From Phyllobacterium sophorae (lineage in GTDB: Bacteria > Pseudomonadota > Alphaproteobacteria > Rhizobiales > Rhizobiaceae), in assembly GCF_003010965.1 (NCBI RefSeq), contig NZ_PGGM01000007.1, forward strand, positions 186,001 to 250,000: a stretch of DNA of 64,000 nucleotides. Reading direction: 5' to 3'. Position numbers and translations under genes: made by a program. This document shows, in pieces, positions 31,702 to 41,688 of this stretch (position 1 is the first letter of the stretch; every line of letters begins with the position of its first letter). The notes under the pieces were generated by a model. The model worked only from the letters and a program-made list of their open reading frames with translations, made no database searches and was not told the origin of the DNA.

Positions 31702-33063
31702 ATGCCGATTAATATCACCATGCCGGCGCTTTCTCCCACGATGGAAGAAGGCAATCTTGCCAAATGGCTCGTCAAGGAAGGCGATAAGGTTGGGCCCGGC
31801 GATGTCATCGCCGAGATCGAAACCGACAAGGCAACGATGGAGGTCGAAGCGGTCGATGAAGGTACCGTTGCCAAAATCGTGGTCCCCGCGGGTACCGAAG
31901 GTGTCAAGGTCAACGCACTGATCGCTATTCTGGCGGGCGAGGGCGAAGATGCGGCAGCCGCTGCCAAGGGCGGCGCCGATGCGGCTCCGGCCAAAGCCGC
32001 AGCACCAAAGGAAGAAGCGAAGGCCGATGCCGCTCCCGCTGCACCAAAGCCTGAAACGCCAAAGTCAGAAACAACTCCGGCACCGGTAGCATCTTCTGCA
32101 CCCGCCAAGGCGGGCGATCGCCCGTTCTCTTCACCTTTGGCGCGTCGTATCGCCAAGGATGCTGGAATTGATCTTGCCGCTGTTGCAGGTTCTGGGCCGC
32201 ATGGCCGCGTCATCAAGAAGGACGTTGAAGCCGCGATTGCCGGCGGTGGCGCTAAAGCAGCACCGGCTGCAGCCGCCTCTGCTCCAGCGGCCACACCTTC
32301 GGCACCAAAACCCATGTCCGATGACGCCGTGCTGAAGCTGTTCGAGGACGGCTCGTACGAACTCGTGCCGCACGATGGCATGCGCAAGACTATCGCAAAG
32401 CGCTTGCTCGAGGCCAAATCGACTGTTCCGCATTTCTATCTGACGCTTGATTGCGAGCTTGATGCATTGCTGGAATTGAGGGCACAGATCAACGCCGCCT
32501 CACCGATGCGCAAGACCGAGAAGGGCGACGTTCCAGCCTATAAGCTTTCCGTCAACGATATGATCATCAAAGCCATGGCGCTGGCGTTACGCGATGTTCC
32601 GGAAGCGAACGTTTCCTGGACAGATGCCAATATGGTCAAGCACAAACATTCCGATGTGGGTGTAGCCGTGTCGATTCCAGGTGGACTTATCACGCCGATC
32701 ATCCGCAAAGCCGAGCAGAAGACACTTTCCACCATTTCCAATGAAATGAAGGACCTTGCCAAGCGCGCCCGTGATCGCAAGTTGAAGCCCGAGGAATATC
32801 AGGGCGGCACCACGGCGGTCTCCAATCTCGGCATGTTCGGCGTCAAGGACTTCGCTGCGATCATCAACCCGCCACATGCAACGATCCTTGCGGTCGGTGC
32901 AGGCGAGGAGCGGGCAGTCGTCAAGAAAGGTGAAATCAAGGTTGCGACCGTCATGTCAGTGACGCTTTCGACAGATCACCGTGCGGTTGATGGTGCACTG
33001 GGCGCAGAACTCGCACAGGCCTTCAAACGGCATATCGAAAACCCGATGGGCATGCTGGTCTAA
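31702..33063 (+). CDS. pdhC: Dihydrolipoamide acetyltransferase (PDH E2)
   Basis: Core of the pyruvate dehydrogenase complex, moving acetyl groups to CoA. Domains in order: lipoyl domain (1-78, Lys43), Ala/Pro linker, peripheral-subunit-binding domain (about 135-170, beginning [16 protein letters not shown]), a second linker, and the acetyltransferase domain to the end with the active-site motif [13 protein letters not shown]. At 453 residues it has one lipoyl domain. 14 bp after pdhB with an AGGGAGG ribosome site. Confidence 0.97.
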   Translation: MPINITMPALSPTMEEGNLAKWLVKEGDKVGPGDVIAEIETDKATMEVEAVDEGTVAKIVVPAGTEGVKVNALIAILAGEGEDAAAAAKGGADAAPAKAAAPKEEAKADAAPAAPKPETPKSETTPAPVASSAPAKAGDRPFSSPLARRIAKDAGIDLAAVAGSGPHGRVIKKDVEAAIAGGGAKAAPAAAASAPAATPSAPKPMSDDAVLKLFEDGSYELVPHDGMRKTIAKRLLEAKSTVPHFYLTLDCELDALLELRAQINAASPMRKTEKGDVPAYKLSVNDMIIKAMALALRDVPEANVSWTDANMVKHKHSDVGVAVSIPGGLITPIIRKAEQKTLSTISNEMKDLAKRARDRKLKPEEYQGGTTAVSNLGMFGVKDFAAIINPPHATILAVGAGEERAVVKKGEIKVATVMSVTLSTDHRAVDGALGAELAQAFKRHIENPMGMLV

Positions 33064-33071
33064 GAAGCGAC

Positions 33072-33710
33072 ATGAAAACCGTCCTTTGTTATGGCGACTC
33101 GCTGACTTGGGGTTATATCCCTGATGGATCGGGTCGCCATGCATTCAGGGATCGTTGGCCGCAGGTGCTTCAAGCGGAGCTCGGTGACGGCGTTCATGTC
33201 ATCGCCGACGGTCTGAATGGTCGAGCGACTGCCTATGACGATCATTTGTCAGGATTTGAACGCAATGCGGCCAAGACGCTGACGACGGCACTTGGCACGC
33301 ATTTCCCGCTTGACCTGGTCATTATCATGCTTGGCACCAACGACATGAAACATGTGCTCTGCGGCAATGCTTTTGGTTCCAAGCGGGGTATGCAACGGTT
33401 GATCGAAATCGTTCGCACGGTGCCTTATCAGTTCGGCGCCAAGGCACCGGCAGTACTGATCATGTCGCCACCACCTCTGGGCGGGGATGGTGGCGAAGAA
33501 TTCAAGTTGATTTTTGAAGGCGGCATTGAACAGTCCCACTTATTAGCCGGCTTCTATAACAATGCAGCTTTGCTTGCGGGATGCGCGTTTTTTGACGCGG
33601 GTGCCGTCGCTACAACGTCATCCATTGATGGCGTACATCTTGATGCAGAAAATACACGGGCAATCGGCAAAGCGATTGCACCCATCGTTCGAGACATACT
33701 TGATCTTTAA
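33072..33710 (+). CDS. SGNH-family hydrolase (arylesterase-like)
   Basis: Serine esterase or lipase of the SGNH/GDSL superfamily. Block I is CYGDSLTWGY (catalytic Ser at residue 10), block II has G and N in DGLNGRAT, block III is GTNDM, and block V is DGVHLDAENT with the catalytic Asp and His. At 212 residues, without a signal peptide, it should be cytoplasmic. It lies between pdhC (8 bp) and lpdA (17 bp), so it is cotranscribed with the PDH genes. Substrate unknown. Confidence 0.88.
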   Translation: MKTVLCYGDSLTWGYIPDGSGRHAFRDRWPQVLQAELGDGVHVIADGLNGRATAYDDHLSGFERNAAKTLTTALGTHFPLDLVIIMLGTNDMKHVLCGNAFGSKRGMQRLIEIVRTVPYQFGAKAPAVLIMSPPPLGGDGGEEFKLIFEGGIEQSHLLAGFYNNAALLAGCAFFDAGAVATTSSIDGVHLDAENTRAIGKAIAPIVRDILDL

Positions 33711-33727
33711 TTAGGAGGACCCAGGTC

Positions 33728-35173
33728 TTGGCCAATAATTACGACGTGATCATCATTGGTTCGGGCCCTGGTGGCTACGTTACCGCCATTCGCTCCGCCC
33801 AACTTGGGTTCAAGACAGCGATAGTCGAGCGCGAACACCTTGGCGGCATTTGCCTCAATTGGGGTTGCATTCCGACGAAAGCGCTGTTGCGCTCTGCGGA
33901 AATACTCCATTATGGCCAGCACGCGAAGGATTATGGGCTGACCATCGAAGGCAAGATCTCTGCCGATGTCAAAGCTGTCGTGCAACGTTCGCGTGGCGTG
34001 TCCGCCCGTCTCAATGCCGGCATTGGCTTCCTGATGAAGAAGAACAAGGTCGATGTGATCTGGGGTGAGGCCAAACTGTCCAAGCCAGGCGAGATCATTG
34101 TCGCCAAGACGTCAAAGAAGCCCATGGAGCCGCAAAATCCACTGCCCAAGAATGCGCTGGGTGAGGGTACTTATTCGGCTAAGCATATTATCGTTGCGAC
34201 CGGTGCCCGACCGCGTGCTCTGCCCGGCATTGAGCCGGATGGCAAGCTCATCTGGACTTATTTCGAGGCCATGGTGCCGCCGGAAATGCCAAAATCCCTG
34301 GTTGTGATGGGATCGGGGGCGATCGGCATTGAATTTGCCTCGTTCTACCGCACAATGGGTGCCGAAGTAACGGTTGTCGAGTTGCTGCCGACCGTCATGC
34401 CGGTTGAAGACGCTGAAATATCTGCGATCGCCCGCAAGCAATTTGAAAAGCAGGGTATGAAGATCATCACCGATGCCAAGGTGACAAAAGTCGAGAAAGC
34501 CGCCAATTCGATTACTGCCCATATCGAGACCAAGGACGGCAAGGTCGAGAAGATCACCGCCGACCGGCTGATTTCCGCGGTTGGCGTTCAGGGTAACATC
34601 GAGAATCTCGGACTTGAGGCGCTGGGGGTAAAGACTGATCGCGGATGCATCGTCATCGATGGTTACGGAAAAACCAACGTGCCGGGTATCTACGCGATCG
34701 GCGATGTCGCTGGCCCACCCATGCTGGCGCACAAGGCCGAGCATGAAGGCGTTATCTGCGTCGAGAAGATCGCCAACCTGCCGGGCGTCCATCCGATGGA
34801 AAAGGACAAGATCCCAGGCTGCACCTATTGCCATCCGCAGGTTGCTTCGGTCGGACTTACAGAAGCAAAGGCTAAGGAAAATGGCCGTGAAATCCGCGTC
34901 GGTCGTTTCCAGTTCGCAGCGAATGGCAAGGCGATCGCGCTCGGTGAAGATCAGGGTCTTGTCAAGACAATCTTCGACAAGAAGACTGGCCAGCTGATCG
35001 GTGCGCATATGGTTGGAGCCGAAGTCACCGAACTTATTCAGGGGTTTGTCGTGGCCATGAACCTCGAAACCACTGAAGAAGAACTCATGCATACGGTCTT
35101 CCCGCACCCCACCTTGTCGGAAATGATGAAGGAAAGTGTGCTGGATGCTTATGGCCGCGTGCTGAACGCCTGA
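33728..35173 (+). CDS. lpdA: Dihydrolipoyl dehydrogenase (PDH E3)
   Basis: FAD enzyme that reoxidises dihydrolipoamide with NAD. FAD motif GSGPGGY at the N-terminus, redox disulfide CLNWGC, NAD motif MGSGAIGIEFA, second FAD motif YAIGDVA, and the catalytic HTVFPHPTLSE at the C-terminus are all present. At 481 residues it is normal. The start is TTG, supported by AGGAGG at 33713-33718 with 9-base spacing. Part of the PDH operon. Confidence 0.96.
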   Translation: MANNYDVIIIGSGPGGYVTAIRSAQLGFKTAIVEREHLGGICLNWGCIPTKALLRSAEILHYGQHAKDYGLTIEGKISADVKAVVQRSRGVSARLNAGIGFLMKKNKVDVIWGEAKLSKPGEIIVAKTSKKPMEPQNPLPKNALGEGTYSAKHIIVATGARPRALPGIEPDGKLIWTYFEAMVPPEMPKSLVVMGSGAIGIEFASFYRTMGAEVTVVELLPTVMPVEDAEISAIARKQFEKQGMKIITDAKVTKVEKAANSITAHIETKDGKVEKITADRLISAVGVQGNIENLGLEALGVKTDRGCIVIDGYGKTNVPGIYAIGDVAGPPMLAHKAEHEGVICVEKIANLPGVHPMEKDKIPGCTYCHPQVASVGLTEAKAKENGREIRVGRFQFAANGKAIALGEDQGLVKTIFDKKTGQLIGAHMVGAEVTELIQGFVVAMNLETTEEELMHTVFPHPTLSEMMKESVLDAYGRVLNA

Positions 35174-35195
35174 TCCCGAAAGGAACGCAGACTCA

Positions 35196-35459
35196 TTGTT
35201 CACCATCAAGGATAGCAGACCCTGGATCAGCCTTTCCTGGCTAATCCTCAAATGGTCGACAATCGTCGGCCTCTTGGTCGGGTTCGTGCCTTCCGCCTTG
35301 AGTCTGCTTTCGGGTAACACCATATCCGTCAATGGAATTGCGATCGTTGGTTGGACCGGTGTCTGGATTGTGACTGTTGCCTGCGGGTTGGGTGGTTTTC
35401 TTTTCGGTGCTATATGGGCTCTGGTGCTGCGCGCCATAGCGATTGCATCAGGGCGCTAG
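35196..35459 (+). CDS. Small membrane protein of unknown function
   Basis: Not recognised. The 87-residue product has two predicted membrane segments, at about 16-39 and 51-80, with a short loop containing NGIAIVGW between them. The start is a TTG with an AAAGGAA ribosome site 10-13 bases upstream. It lies 22 bp after lpdA and 12 bp before the GlsB-like gene, so it may be the last part of the PDH transcript. The lack of charged domains gives no hint of function. Confidence 0.6.
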   Translation: MFTIKDSRPWISLSWLILKWSTIVGLLVGFVPSALSLLSGNTISVNGIAIVGWTGVWIVTVACGLGGFLFGAIWALVLRAIAIASGR

Positions 35460-35471
35460 CGAGGGGAGAAA

Positions 35472-35753
35472 ATGATGGATCAGTCAGTCGGCATCATGGG
35501 TATGCCAGGCGTCGGTTTCTTTGGAATGCTGCTCGTTGGCTTTATTGCCGGCTATATCGCAGAGAAAGCAATGAAGCGTGACCATGGCCTCCTCACCAAC
35601 ATTATCGTCGGCATTGCTGGCTCTTTTGTCGGTGGTACGCTAGCTGATCTGCTGAATTTTAATTTCTACGGATTTCTTGGAAATCTGATTGTTGCGACGG
35701 CGGGCGCAATCCTCATTCTTTGGATCTTTGGCAAGTCCAGAGCTGCAAGCTAG
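35472..35753 (+). CDS. GlsB/YeaQ/YmgE family membrane protein
   Basis: Small stress-associated membrane protein of the transglycosylase-associated (Gly-rich) family. It has three hydrophobic segments with the Gly patterns MLLVGFIAGYIAEK, NIIVGIAGSFVGG and GNLIVATAGAILILWI. At 93 residues it is near the usual 82-90. GGGGAGAAA is the ribosome site. Its biochemical activity is not established. It precedes lipA by 12 bp. Confidence 0.85.
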   Translation: MMDQSVGIMGMPGVGFFGMLLVGFIAGYIAEKAMKRDHGLLTNIIVGIAGSFVGGTLADLLNFNFYGFLGNLIVATAGAILILWIFGKSRAAS

Positions 35754-35765
35754 GATAGTTTAGTT

Positions 35766-36731
35766 ATGGTAACGGTACTCGACACGATCGATCAAAAGCG
35801 CCGCCTCCGTCATCCGGAGAAAGCACACCGACCCGATTCGGAGATTCTGAAAAAGCCGGACTGGATTCGCGTCAAGGCGCCCGTGTCAAAAGGGTATTCG
35901 GAGACACGCGAAATCGTGCGGTCTCACAATCTCGTTACCGTCTGTGAAGAGGCCGGCTGCCCCAATATTGGCGAGTGCTGGGACAAGAAGCACGCGACAT
36001 TCATGATTATGGGCGAGATTTGCACGCGCGCTTGTGCATTCTGCAATGTTGCTACTGGTCTGCCCACAGCACTTGATCCCAACGAGCCCGAAAACGTTGG
36101 CAAGGCTGTAAAGAAGATGGGCCTGTCGCATGTGGTCATCACCTCAGTCGATCGTGACGATCTTGGCGATGGCGGCGCGCAGCATTTTGCCGATGTTATC
36201 CACGCGATCCGCCGGATTTCGCCCGGAACAACCATTGAGATCCTGACGCCCGACTTCCTGCGCAAGGAAGGCGCGTTGGAAATTGTTGTGGCTGCTCGCC
36301 CCGACGTTTTCAATCACAATCTTGAGACCGTTCCGTCCAACTACCTGAAGGTTCGTCCGGGTGCACGCTACTTCCATTCCATTCGCCTGTTACAGCGCGT
36401 AAAGGAGATCGATCCGACGATTTTTACGAAGTCGGGCATTATGGTCGGGCTTGGCGAAGAGCGAAACGAAGTTCTGCAACTGATGGACGATTTGCGGTCG
36501 GCAGACGTGGATTTCATGACCATCGGCCAGTACTTGCAGCCGACGCGCAAACACCATCCAGTCCTCAATTATGTGACGCCCGACGAGTTTAAGTCCTACG
36601 CGACGATTGCCAAGACGAAGGGCTTCCTCGTTGTCGCTTCGAGCCCGTTGACGCGTTCGTCACATCATGCCGGCGAGGATTTCGCTAAGTTGAAGGCGGC
36701 ACGCGAGGCGCTGCACGCTGGCCGCGCCTGA
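35766..36731 (+). CDS. lipA: Lipoyl synthase
   Basis: Radical SAM enzyme that inserts two sulfurs into the octanoyl group on lipoyl domains. The auxiliary cluster motif is C-x4-C-x5-C ([12 protein letters not shown]) and the SAM cluster motif is CTRACAFC. At 321 residues it is typical. The position downstream of pdhABC and lpdA fits its role of maturing the lipoyl domains on PdhB and PdhC. Followed 3 bp later by the RatA-like gene. Confidence 0.97.
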   Translation: MVTVLDTIDQKRRLRHPEKAHRPDSEILKKPDWIRVKAPVSKGYSETREIVRSHNLVTVCEEAGCPNIGECWDKKHATFMIMGEICTRACAFCNVATGLPTALDPNEPENVGKAVKKMGLSHVVITSVDRDDLGDGGAQHFADVIHAIRRISPGTTIEILTPDFLRKEGALEIVVAARPDVFNHNLETVPSNYLKVRPGARYFHSIRLLQRVKEIDPTIFTKSGIMVGLGEERNEVLQLMDDLRSADVDFMTIGQYLQPTRKHHPVLNYVTPDEFKSYATIAKTKGFLVVASSPLTRSSHHAGEDFAKLKAAREALHAGRA

Positions 36732-36734
36732 CCA

Positions 36735-37205
36735 ATGCCGAAATTTGAAACGAGCCGTCCTGTGGTGCACCGGGCCGAGCAGATGTTCGATCTGGTCGCA
36801 GACGTCGAAAGCTATCCGCAATTCCTGCCGATGTGTGAGAGCCTGAAGGTCCGATCCCGTAAGGAAAGCCACGGAAAGACCCTATTGGTTGCCGACATGA
36901 CCGTGGGCTACAAACTGATCCGCGAGACATTCACCAGCCAGGTGCTGCTGAAGCCGGAAGAAAAAGTCATTTTGACCAAGTATATCGATGGACCATTCCG
37001 CTACCTCGATAACCGCTGGCAATTTGTACCAGATGTCAATCCGGATCATTCCACGGTGAAATTCTACATCGACTATGAGTTCAAGAGCCGAACCCTCGGA
37101 TTTCTTATGGGTTCGATGTTTGATATCGCTTTTCGAAAGTTCACCGAGGCATTTGAAAAACGCGCCGACACAATCTATGGCAAGGGCGAGAAATCACCGG
37201 CCTGA
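36735..37205 (+). CDS. RatA/COQ10-type START-domain protein
   Basis: Member of the polyketide-cyclase/SRPBCC family, named RatA in E. coli and COQ10 in mitochondria; members bind ubiquinone or affect ribosome association. The signature HRAEQMFDLVADVESYPQFLP covers residues 12-32. At 156 residues it is normal. The lipA-ratA-like order is common in alphaproteobacteria. A ubiquinone-chaperone role is favoured by analogy with mitochondrial COQ10. Confidence 0.9.
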   Translation: MPKFETSRPVVHRAEQMFDLVADVESYPQFLPMCESLKVRSRKESHGKTLLVADMTVGYKLIRETFTSQVLLKPEEKVILTKYIDGPFRYLDNRWQFVPDVNPDHSTVKFYIDYEFKSRTLGFLMGSMFDIAFRKFTEAFEKRADTIYGKGEKSPA

Positions 37206-37219
37206 AGGACGACCTGGCG

Positions 37220-37648
37220 ATGAAACACGAGAATCCAGATTATCTGCTTCACATCGGAACACCTTCCGTCGAAGACTATCGACGTTTGCGTGAAGTTTCC
37301 GGATTGAGCCCAAAAAGCCAGCATGCCGCGGAAAAAGGCCTACCCAACACGATCTTCGCCGCAACGATTATCTATCACGCGGAAACGGTAGCGATGGGGC
37401 GAATTGTCGGGGATGATGGCTGTTTCTACCAGATTGTCGATATCGCCGTTGATCCCGCCCATCAAGGCAAGGGACTTGGAAAGATCGTTGTTGCGAGTCT
37501 GGTTGATTTTGTACAGGCGGAAGCGCCAGATGGTGCTTATGTCAGCCTGATTGCCGACGGCCCTGCAAGATATCTTTACGCGAAGTTTGGTTTCGAGCCT
37601 GTCTCGCCTGAATCGATTGGCATGGCACTTCGCATTCAACGTTCCTGA
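37220..37648 (+). CDS. GNAT family N-acetyltransferase
   Basis: Acetyl-CoA-dependent acetyltransferase. Motif A is seen as VDIAVDPAHQGKGLGKIVV (about residues 73-91) with the QGKGLG acetyl-CoA loop. A C-terminal GFEPVSPESIGM segment resembles YjgM/aminoglycoside-like GNATs. At 142 residues it is a single-domain enzyme of unknown substrate. It overlaps the convergent cinA-like gene by 13 bp at the 3' end. Confidence 0.88.
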   Translation: MKHENPDYLLHIGTPSVEDYRRLREVSGLSPKSQHAAEKGLPNTIFAATIIYHAETVAMGRIVGDDGCFYQIVDIAVDPAHQGKGLGKIVVASLVDFVQAEAPDGAYVSLIADGPARYLYAKFGFEPVSPESIGMALRIQRS

Positions 37649-38142
37649 TCATCTGACAACGCTTTCAGAATCATATCCAGTGCCGCATTGACCGCGGCAT
37701 TGCGGATCGAAGCGCGGCCGTGGTCGTCGAAGATATGGCATATCGCTACTGGGGGCTTTCCCTTGAGCGCCAGCCCAAACCAGACGAGCCCGACGGGTTT
37801 TGTTTCCGTGCCACCGCCGGGCCCTGCGATACCGGTGGCAGAGACAGCGACGCTGGCGCGCGAATGGGTGAGGGCGCCTGCAGCCATGGCAAGCGCAACC
37901 TCCTGCGATACTGCGCCGTGTGCTGCGATCAATTCTGGCGGGACACCGAGCATTTCGTGCTTGGCATCGTTGGAATAGGTGACGAAACCGCGATCAACGA
38001 CGTCGGACGAGCCGCCAATATCTGTCAGGGAAGCTGCAATCAAACCTCCGGTGCAGGACTCCGCCGTAGCGAGCAGAATACCTTTGTGCCGGCAAGCCTC
38101 AAGCACAGCTATTGCCTTGGTTTCTGCAATAAGACCACTCAT
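37636..38142 (-). CDS. CinA-type nicotinamide-nucleotide amidase
   Basis: Stand-alone C-terminal CinA domain (PncC type) that deamidates NMN to nicotinate mononucleotide. Visible motifs are [27 protein letters not shown], and the [20 protein letters not shown] loop. At 168 residues it is normal for the domain without the N-terminal pyrophosphatase part. It overlaps ispDF by 4 bp, so it is coupled to it. Confidence 0.93.
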   Translation of the reverse strand: MSGLIAETKAIAVLEACRHKGILLATAESCTGGLIAASLTDIGGSSDVVDRGFVTYSNDAKHEMLGVPPELIAAHGAVSQEVALAMAAGALTHSRASVAVSATGIAGPGGGTETKPVGLVWFGLALKGKPPVAICHIFDDHGRASIRNAAVNAALDMILKALSDDQER

Positions 38143-39359
38143 TCCGGCAGGCCTCCCGGATAGATTACGGAAGCCGTTGCGATCGCCGCGATGCCTTCCT
38201 TGCGTCCAATAAAGCCGAGTTTTTCGTTCGTTGTTGCCTTGATGGAAATGCGGTCGGGGGAAATACCCAGCATCTTCGACAGCGCCGCCGTCATCGCTTC
38301 GCGGTGCGGCCCAACTCTTGGCGCTTCGCAGATCAGCGTGATATCGGCATTGGCGATCCGCCCGCCAGCTTCCTTGACGATCTTCACCGCATGTTCAACG
38401 AATATATGCGACGCGGCACCTTTCCATTGCGGGTCGGATGGCGGAAAATGTGTGCCGATGTCGCCAGCGCCGCGCGTCGCCAGCAGGGCATCGGTCAATG
38501 CATGCAGCGCGACGTCAGCATCGGAATGTCCGGCCAGCTTGCAATCATGTTCGATGAAGACACCGGCAAGCATCACGCCCTTGCCCGGTTCGAATGCATG
38601 CACGTCATAGCCGTTTCCGGTTCGCACATCCGGGTAGGCGGAAAGCTTCTGTGACAGACGATCATCGGCCATATCGATATCCTTTGCCCAGGTCAGTTTC
38701 GTGTTGTCGGCCGATCCTTCGACGATCCGGACCGGCAGGCCATGCCATTCTGCGATAGCTGAATCGTCGGTGAAATCGGAGCGGCCTGCGGCGAACGCGG
38801 CATCATGCGCAGCAAGGATCGGCACAAATGGAAATGCCTGGGGCGTCTGTGCAGCATAGAGCCCGGCGCGCGGGACGGTGGCGCTAACCATCGCATCATG
38901 GCCCGCCGCTTTTAGAGTATCCGAAACAGCAAGCACGGGCAGGACGCCAATATGCGGCGTAAGATTGAAAATAACCCGTTCCAGAAGGTCAGCCGAAATA
39001 AAGGGGCGGACCCCATCGTGAATCAACACGTGGTCCGGCGCGATTTCCTTGAGCGCCAAAAGTCCCAGGCGGGTCGATTCCTGGCGAGTAGGTCCACCCG
39101 TTACAGAAATAACGCTGGATAAGCAGCCTTCGGCGGCTTGAACAAACAATGCCTCGTCTTCCTTGTGGATGACGACAACGACATGATCTATCAGCGGACA
39201 ATCAAGAAATGCGCGCAATGTATGCGCCAGAACGGCTTCCCCACCGATCTTGCGATATTGCTTTGGTCCCTCAACGCTTTGGCCCGCGCGTTCTCCACGT
39301 CCGGCCGCCACAATGACGGCGGCTACCCGCATTTGTTTGTCACTAGTCTTACCCGGCAC
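38139..39359 (-). CDS. ispDF: Bifunctional IspD/IspF isoprenoid enzyme
   Basis: Two steps of the MEP pathway in one chain. The N-terminal cytidylyltransferase (about residues 8-235) has [18 protein letters not shown] and a TDDSAIAE region. The C-terminal MECDP synthase (about 245-406) has metal ligands in GYDVHAF and GHSDADV, plus [15 protein letters not shown]. Fusion of IspD to IspF is established in alphaproteobacteria. At 406 residues it is typical. Divergent from dusB. Confidence 0.96.
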   Translation of the reverse strand: MPGKTSDKQMRVAAVIVAAGRGERAGQSVEGPKQYRKIGGEAVLAHTLRAFLDCPLIDHVVVVIHKEDEALFVQAAEGCLSSVISVTGGPTRQESTRLGLLALKEIAPDHVLIHDGVRPFISADLLERVIFNLTPHIGVLPVLAVSDTLKAAGHDAMVSATVPRAGLYAAQTPQAFPFVPILAAHDAAFAAGRSDFTDDSAIAEWHGLPVRIVEGSADNTKLTWAKDIDMADDRLSQKLSAYPDVRTGNGYDVHAFEPGKGVMLAGVFIEHDCKLAGHSDADVALHALTDALLATRGAGDIGTHFPPSDPQWKGAASHIFVEHAVKIVKEAGGRIANADITLICEAPRVGPHREAMTAALSKMLGISPDRISIKATTNEKLGFIGRKEGIAAIATASVIYPGGLPE

Positions 39360-39536
39360 AATTCTCTCCGTCGCATCGAACTGCGTTACCCTTTGCCAAG
39401 CCGAAAGACCAGAGGTTTAAGACAGCCGGAGGTCGAAATCTGGTCAATCAACGACGCTCTCTGCCTTGCGAAGAGGCACGATCCTGTCTAAAGGATAGGC
39501 TATTGTAAAATTGCATACGAAACAGGCAGACCGAGC

Positions 39537-40532
39537 GTGATAGAACTTGACCAACCATTGGAAGTAGGCGGTGTGCTGTTGCGCAACCGGGTATTTCTGG
39601 CGCCGATGTCGGGCGTTTCCGACCTGCCATTCCGGCAATTGGCTTGGCAGGCAGGTGCCGGCATGGTCGTCTCTGAAATGGTTGCGAGCGCCGAACTCTG
39701 TACGCGTGAACGTGGAAATCTGTTGCGCCTGAAAGGCAATGGGCTCGGCACTCATGTCGTGCAAATTGCCGGACGCGAAGCCCGTTGGATGGCGGAAGCC
39801 GCGCGCATTTCCGAAGGCGAAGGCGCGCATATCATCGATATCAACATGGGTTGCCCCGCCAAGAAGGTCACTGGTGGCCTGTCAGGCTCGGCGCTGATGC
39901 GCGATCTCGATCACGCGCTGACGCTGATCGAGGCGACAATTGGGGCCGTAAAGGTCCCAGTGACGCTGAAAATGCGGCTTGGCTGGGATGATGCCACAAT
40001 CAACGCGCCGGAACTTGCCGCCCGGGCGGAGCAGGCGGGTGCACGGATGGTCACGGTTCACGGCCGGACACGGTGCCAGTTTTACGAGGGCAAGGCCGAT
40101 TGGAATGCCATTCGCGCTGTCAAGAACGCAATCTCCATACCGCTTGTTGCAAACGGCGACGTGTTGGACCGGGAGGATGCAATTTCGATTCTCGAGGCGT
40201 CGGGCGCCGATGCAGTGATGGTCGGGCGTGGCTCCTATGGCCAGCCTTGGCTGCCAGGAACGATCGCCCGCGGCATCGGGGAGGGAACCAACGACGTGAT
40301 CGCCGACTATGCGGTCGCGCACTACGAAGCGATGCTCGCGCATTATGGCGAGTCCACCGGAATTCGTCATGCCCGCAAGCACCTCGGCTGGTACCTGGAA
40401 ATGCATGGTGTCGATATCAGCCCTGCCGAGCGCGGTTCGATCATGACCGAAATCAATCCGCGTCAGGTGGCAAGGCGTCTCCACGCTGCGCTATCCAGAG
40501 CGCATGCCGATGACATCAAGAAGGTAGCGTAA
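39537..40532 (+). CDS. dusB: tRNA-dihydrouridine synthase (NifR3/DusB type)
   Basis: FMN enzyme that reduces uridines in tRNA. FMN-binding [13 protein letters not shown] at residues 22-34, the catalytic cysteine in [20 protein letters not shown], and the HGRTR loop are present. At 331 residues it is standard. The start is GTG. It sits directly before ntrB with the stop and start sharing one base, the conserved nifR3-ntrB-ntrC order. Confidence 0.95.
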   Translation: MIELDQPLEVGGVLLRNRVFLAPMSGVSDLPFRQLAWQAGAGMVVSEMVASAELCTRERGNLLRLKGNGLGTHVVQIAGREARWMAEAARISEGEGAHIIDINMGCPAKKVTGGLSGSALMRDLDHALTLIEATIGAVKVPVTLKMRLGWDDATINAPELAARAEQAGARMVTVHGRTRCQFYEGKADWNAIRAVKNAISIPLVANGDVLDREDAISILEASGADAVMVGRGSYGQPWLPGTIARGIGEGTNDVIADYAVAHYEAMLAHYGESTGIRHARKHLGWYLEMHGVDISPAERGSIMTEINPRQVARRLHAALSRAHADDIKKVA

Positions 40533-41686
40533 TGACAGCTCCAGACAATCCCATACTGGAAGACCGGTTGGCAGGCATTGTCCTGAATTCTATACGGCAT
40601 CCCGTCATCATGCTTGATGATGCAGGGTATATCTCCTATGCCAACGCCGATGCCGAGGCTTTTTTCCGGTCGAGCGCCAGCATTTTGAGCCGAAATACAC
40701 TCGACATGCTGCTGCCATTCGGCAGCCCGTTGCTGGCGCTCGTGAAGCAGGTGCGTGAAAACCCGTCTCCAGTCAACGAATACCGCGTCGATGTTTCGTC
40801 GCCGCGGCTCGGTCAGGACCGGATCGTTGATCTCTATGTAACTCCGGTCAACGAATCTCCCGGATCGATTGTCATTCTTTTCAAGGAACGGTCCATGGCT
40901 GAAAAGCTGGACCGGCAGATGACGCATCGCGGTGCCGCGCGTTCCGTCACAGGTCTTGCTTCCATGTTGGCGCATGAAATCAAGAACCCGTTATCCGGCA
41001 TTCGTGGCGCCGCGCAGTTGCTCGAAACCGGCTTGAATGACGACGACCGGGCCCTGACGCGGCTGATTACCGATGAAACGGATCGGATTGTTTCGCTCGT
41101 GGATCGGATGGAAGTCTTTTCCGACGAACGACCGATCGAACGCGAAGCGGTAAATATCCACGTGGTGCTCGACCACGTCAAAGCAATCGCCAAGAACGGC
41201 TTTGCGAGTCATATCAAATTTCATGAGGATTATGACCCGTCGCTGCCATATGTCTTCGCAAATCGTGACCAGCTGGTGCAGATCTTCCTCAATCTGGTAA
41301 AGAATGCCGCCGAGTCCATCGGCTCAAATGAGCCAGGTGAAATCACGCTATCGACCGCGTTCCGCCCGGGCATCCGCCTTTCGATTCCGGGCATGCGCAA
41401 TCGCGTCTCGCTGCCGCTGGAGTTCACTGTCCAGGATACGGGCGCTGGCGTGTCGCCCGATATCATGCCGCATCTGTTTGATCCCTTCGTGACGACCAAG
41501 CCAAATGGTTCAGGGCTTGGCCTTGCGCTCGTTGCCAAGATTGTCGGAGACCACGGCGGCGTCATCGAATGCGATTCAGTGCCGCGCAAGACGACATTCA
41601 GAATTCTCATGCCTGCCTGGCAGAGTGGTCCGCTTGATGATGCTCATGCAGACGAAAATCCATATTCCAAGAAAGCAGGATCCTGA
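40532..41686 (+). CDS. ntrB: Nitrogen regulation sensor kinase NtrB
   Basis: Cytoplasmic histidine kinase that phosphorylates NtrC under nitrogen limitation and is controlled by PII. A PAS domain covers about residues 15-120. The H-box is [11 protein letters not shown] at about 147-157, followed by the HATPase domain with NLVKNAAES (N box), DTGAGVS (G1) and GSGLGLAL (G2). At 384 residues it is typical of rhizobial NtrB. Confidence 0.96.
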   Translation: MTAPDNPILEDRLAGIVLNSIRHPVIMLDDAGYISYANADAEAFFRSSASILSRNTLDMLLPFGSPLLALVKQVRENPSPVNEYRVDVSSPRLGQDRIVDLYVTPVNESPGSIVILFKERSMAEKLDRQMTHRGAARSVTGLASMLAHEIKNPLSGIRGAAQLLETGLNDDDRALTRLITDETDRIVSLVDRMEVFSDERPIEREAVNIHVVLDHVKAIAKNGFASHIKFHEDYDPSLPYVFANRDQLVQIFLNLVKNAAESIGSNEPGEITLSTAFRPGIRLSIPGMRNRVSLPLEFTVQDTGAGVSPDIMPHLFDPFVTTKPNGSGLGLALVAKIVGDHGGVIECDSVPRKTTFRILMPAWQSGPLDDAHADENPYSKKAGS

Positions 41687-41688
41687 TC

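Noticed and set aside
37636..37648. 3' overlap of the GNAT and cinA-like genes as a sign of a wrong call
   Set aside because: Both ends match family length; short convergent overlaps are common in dense genomes.
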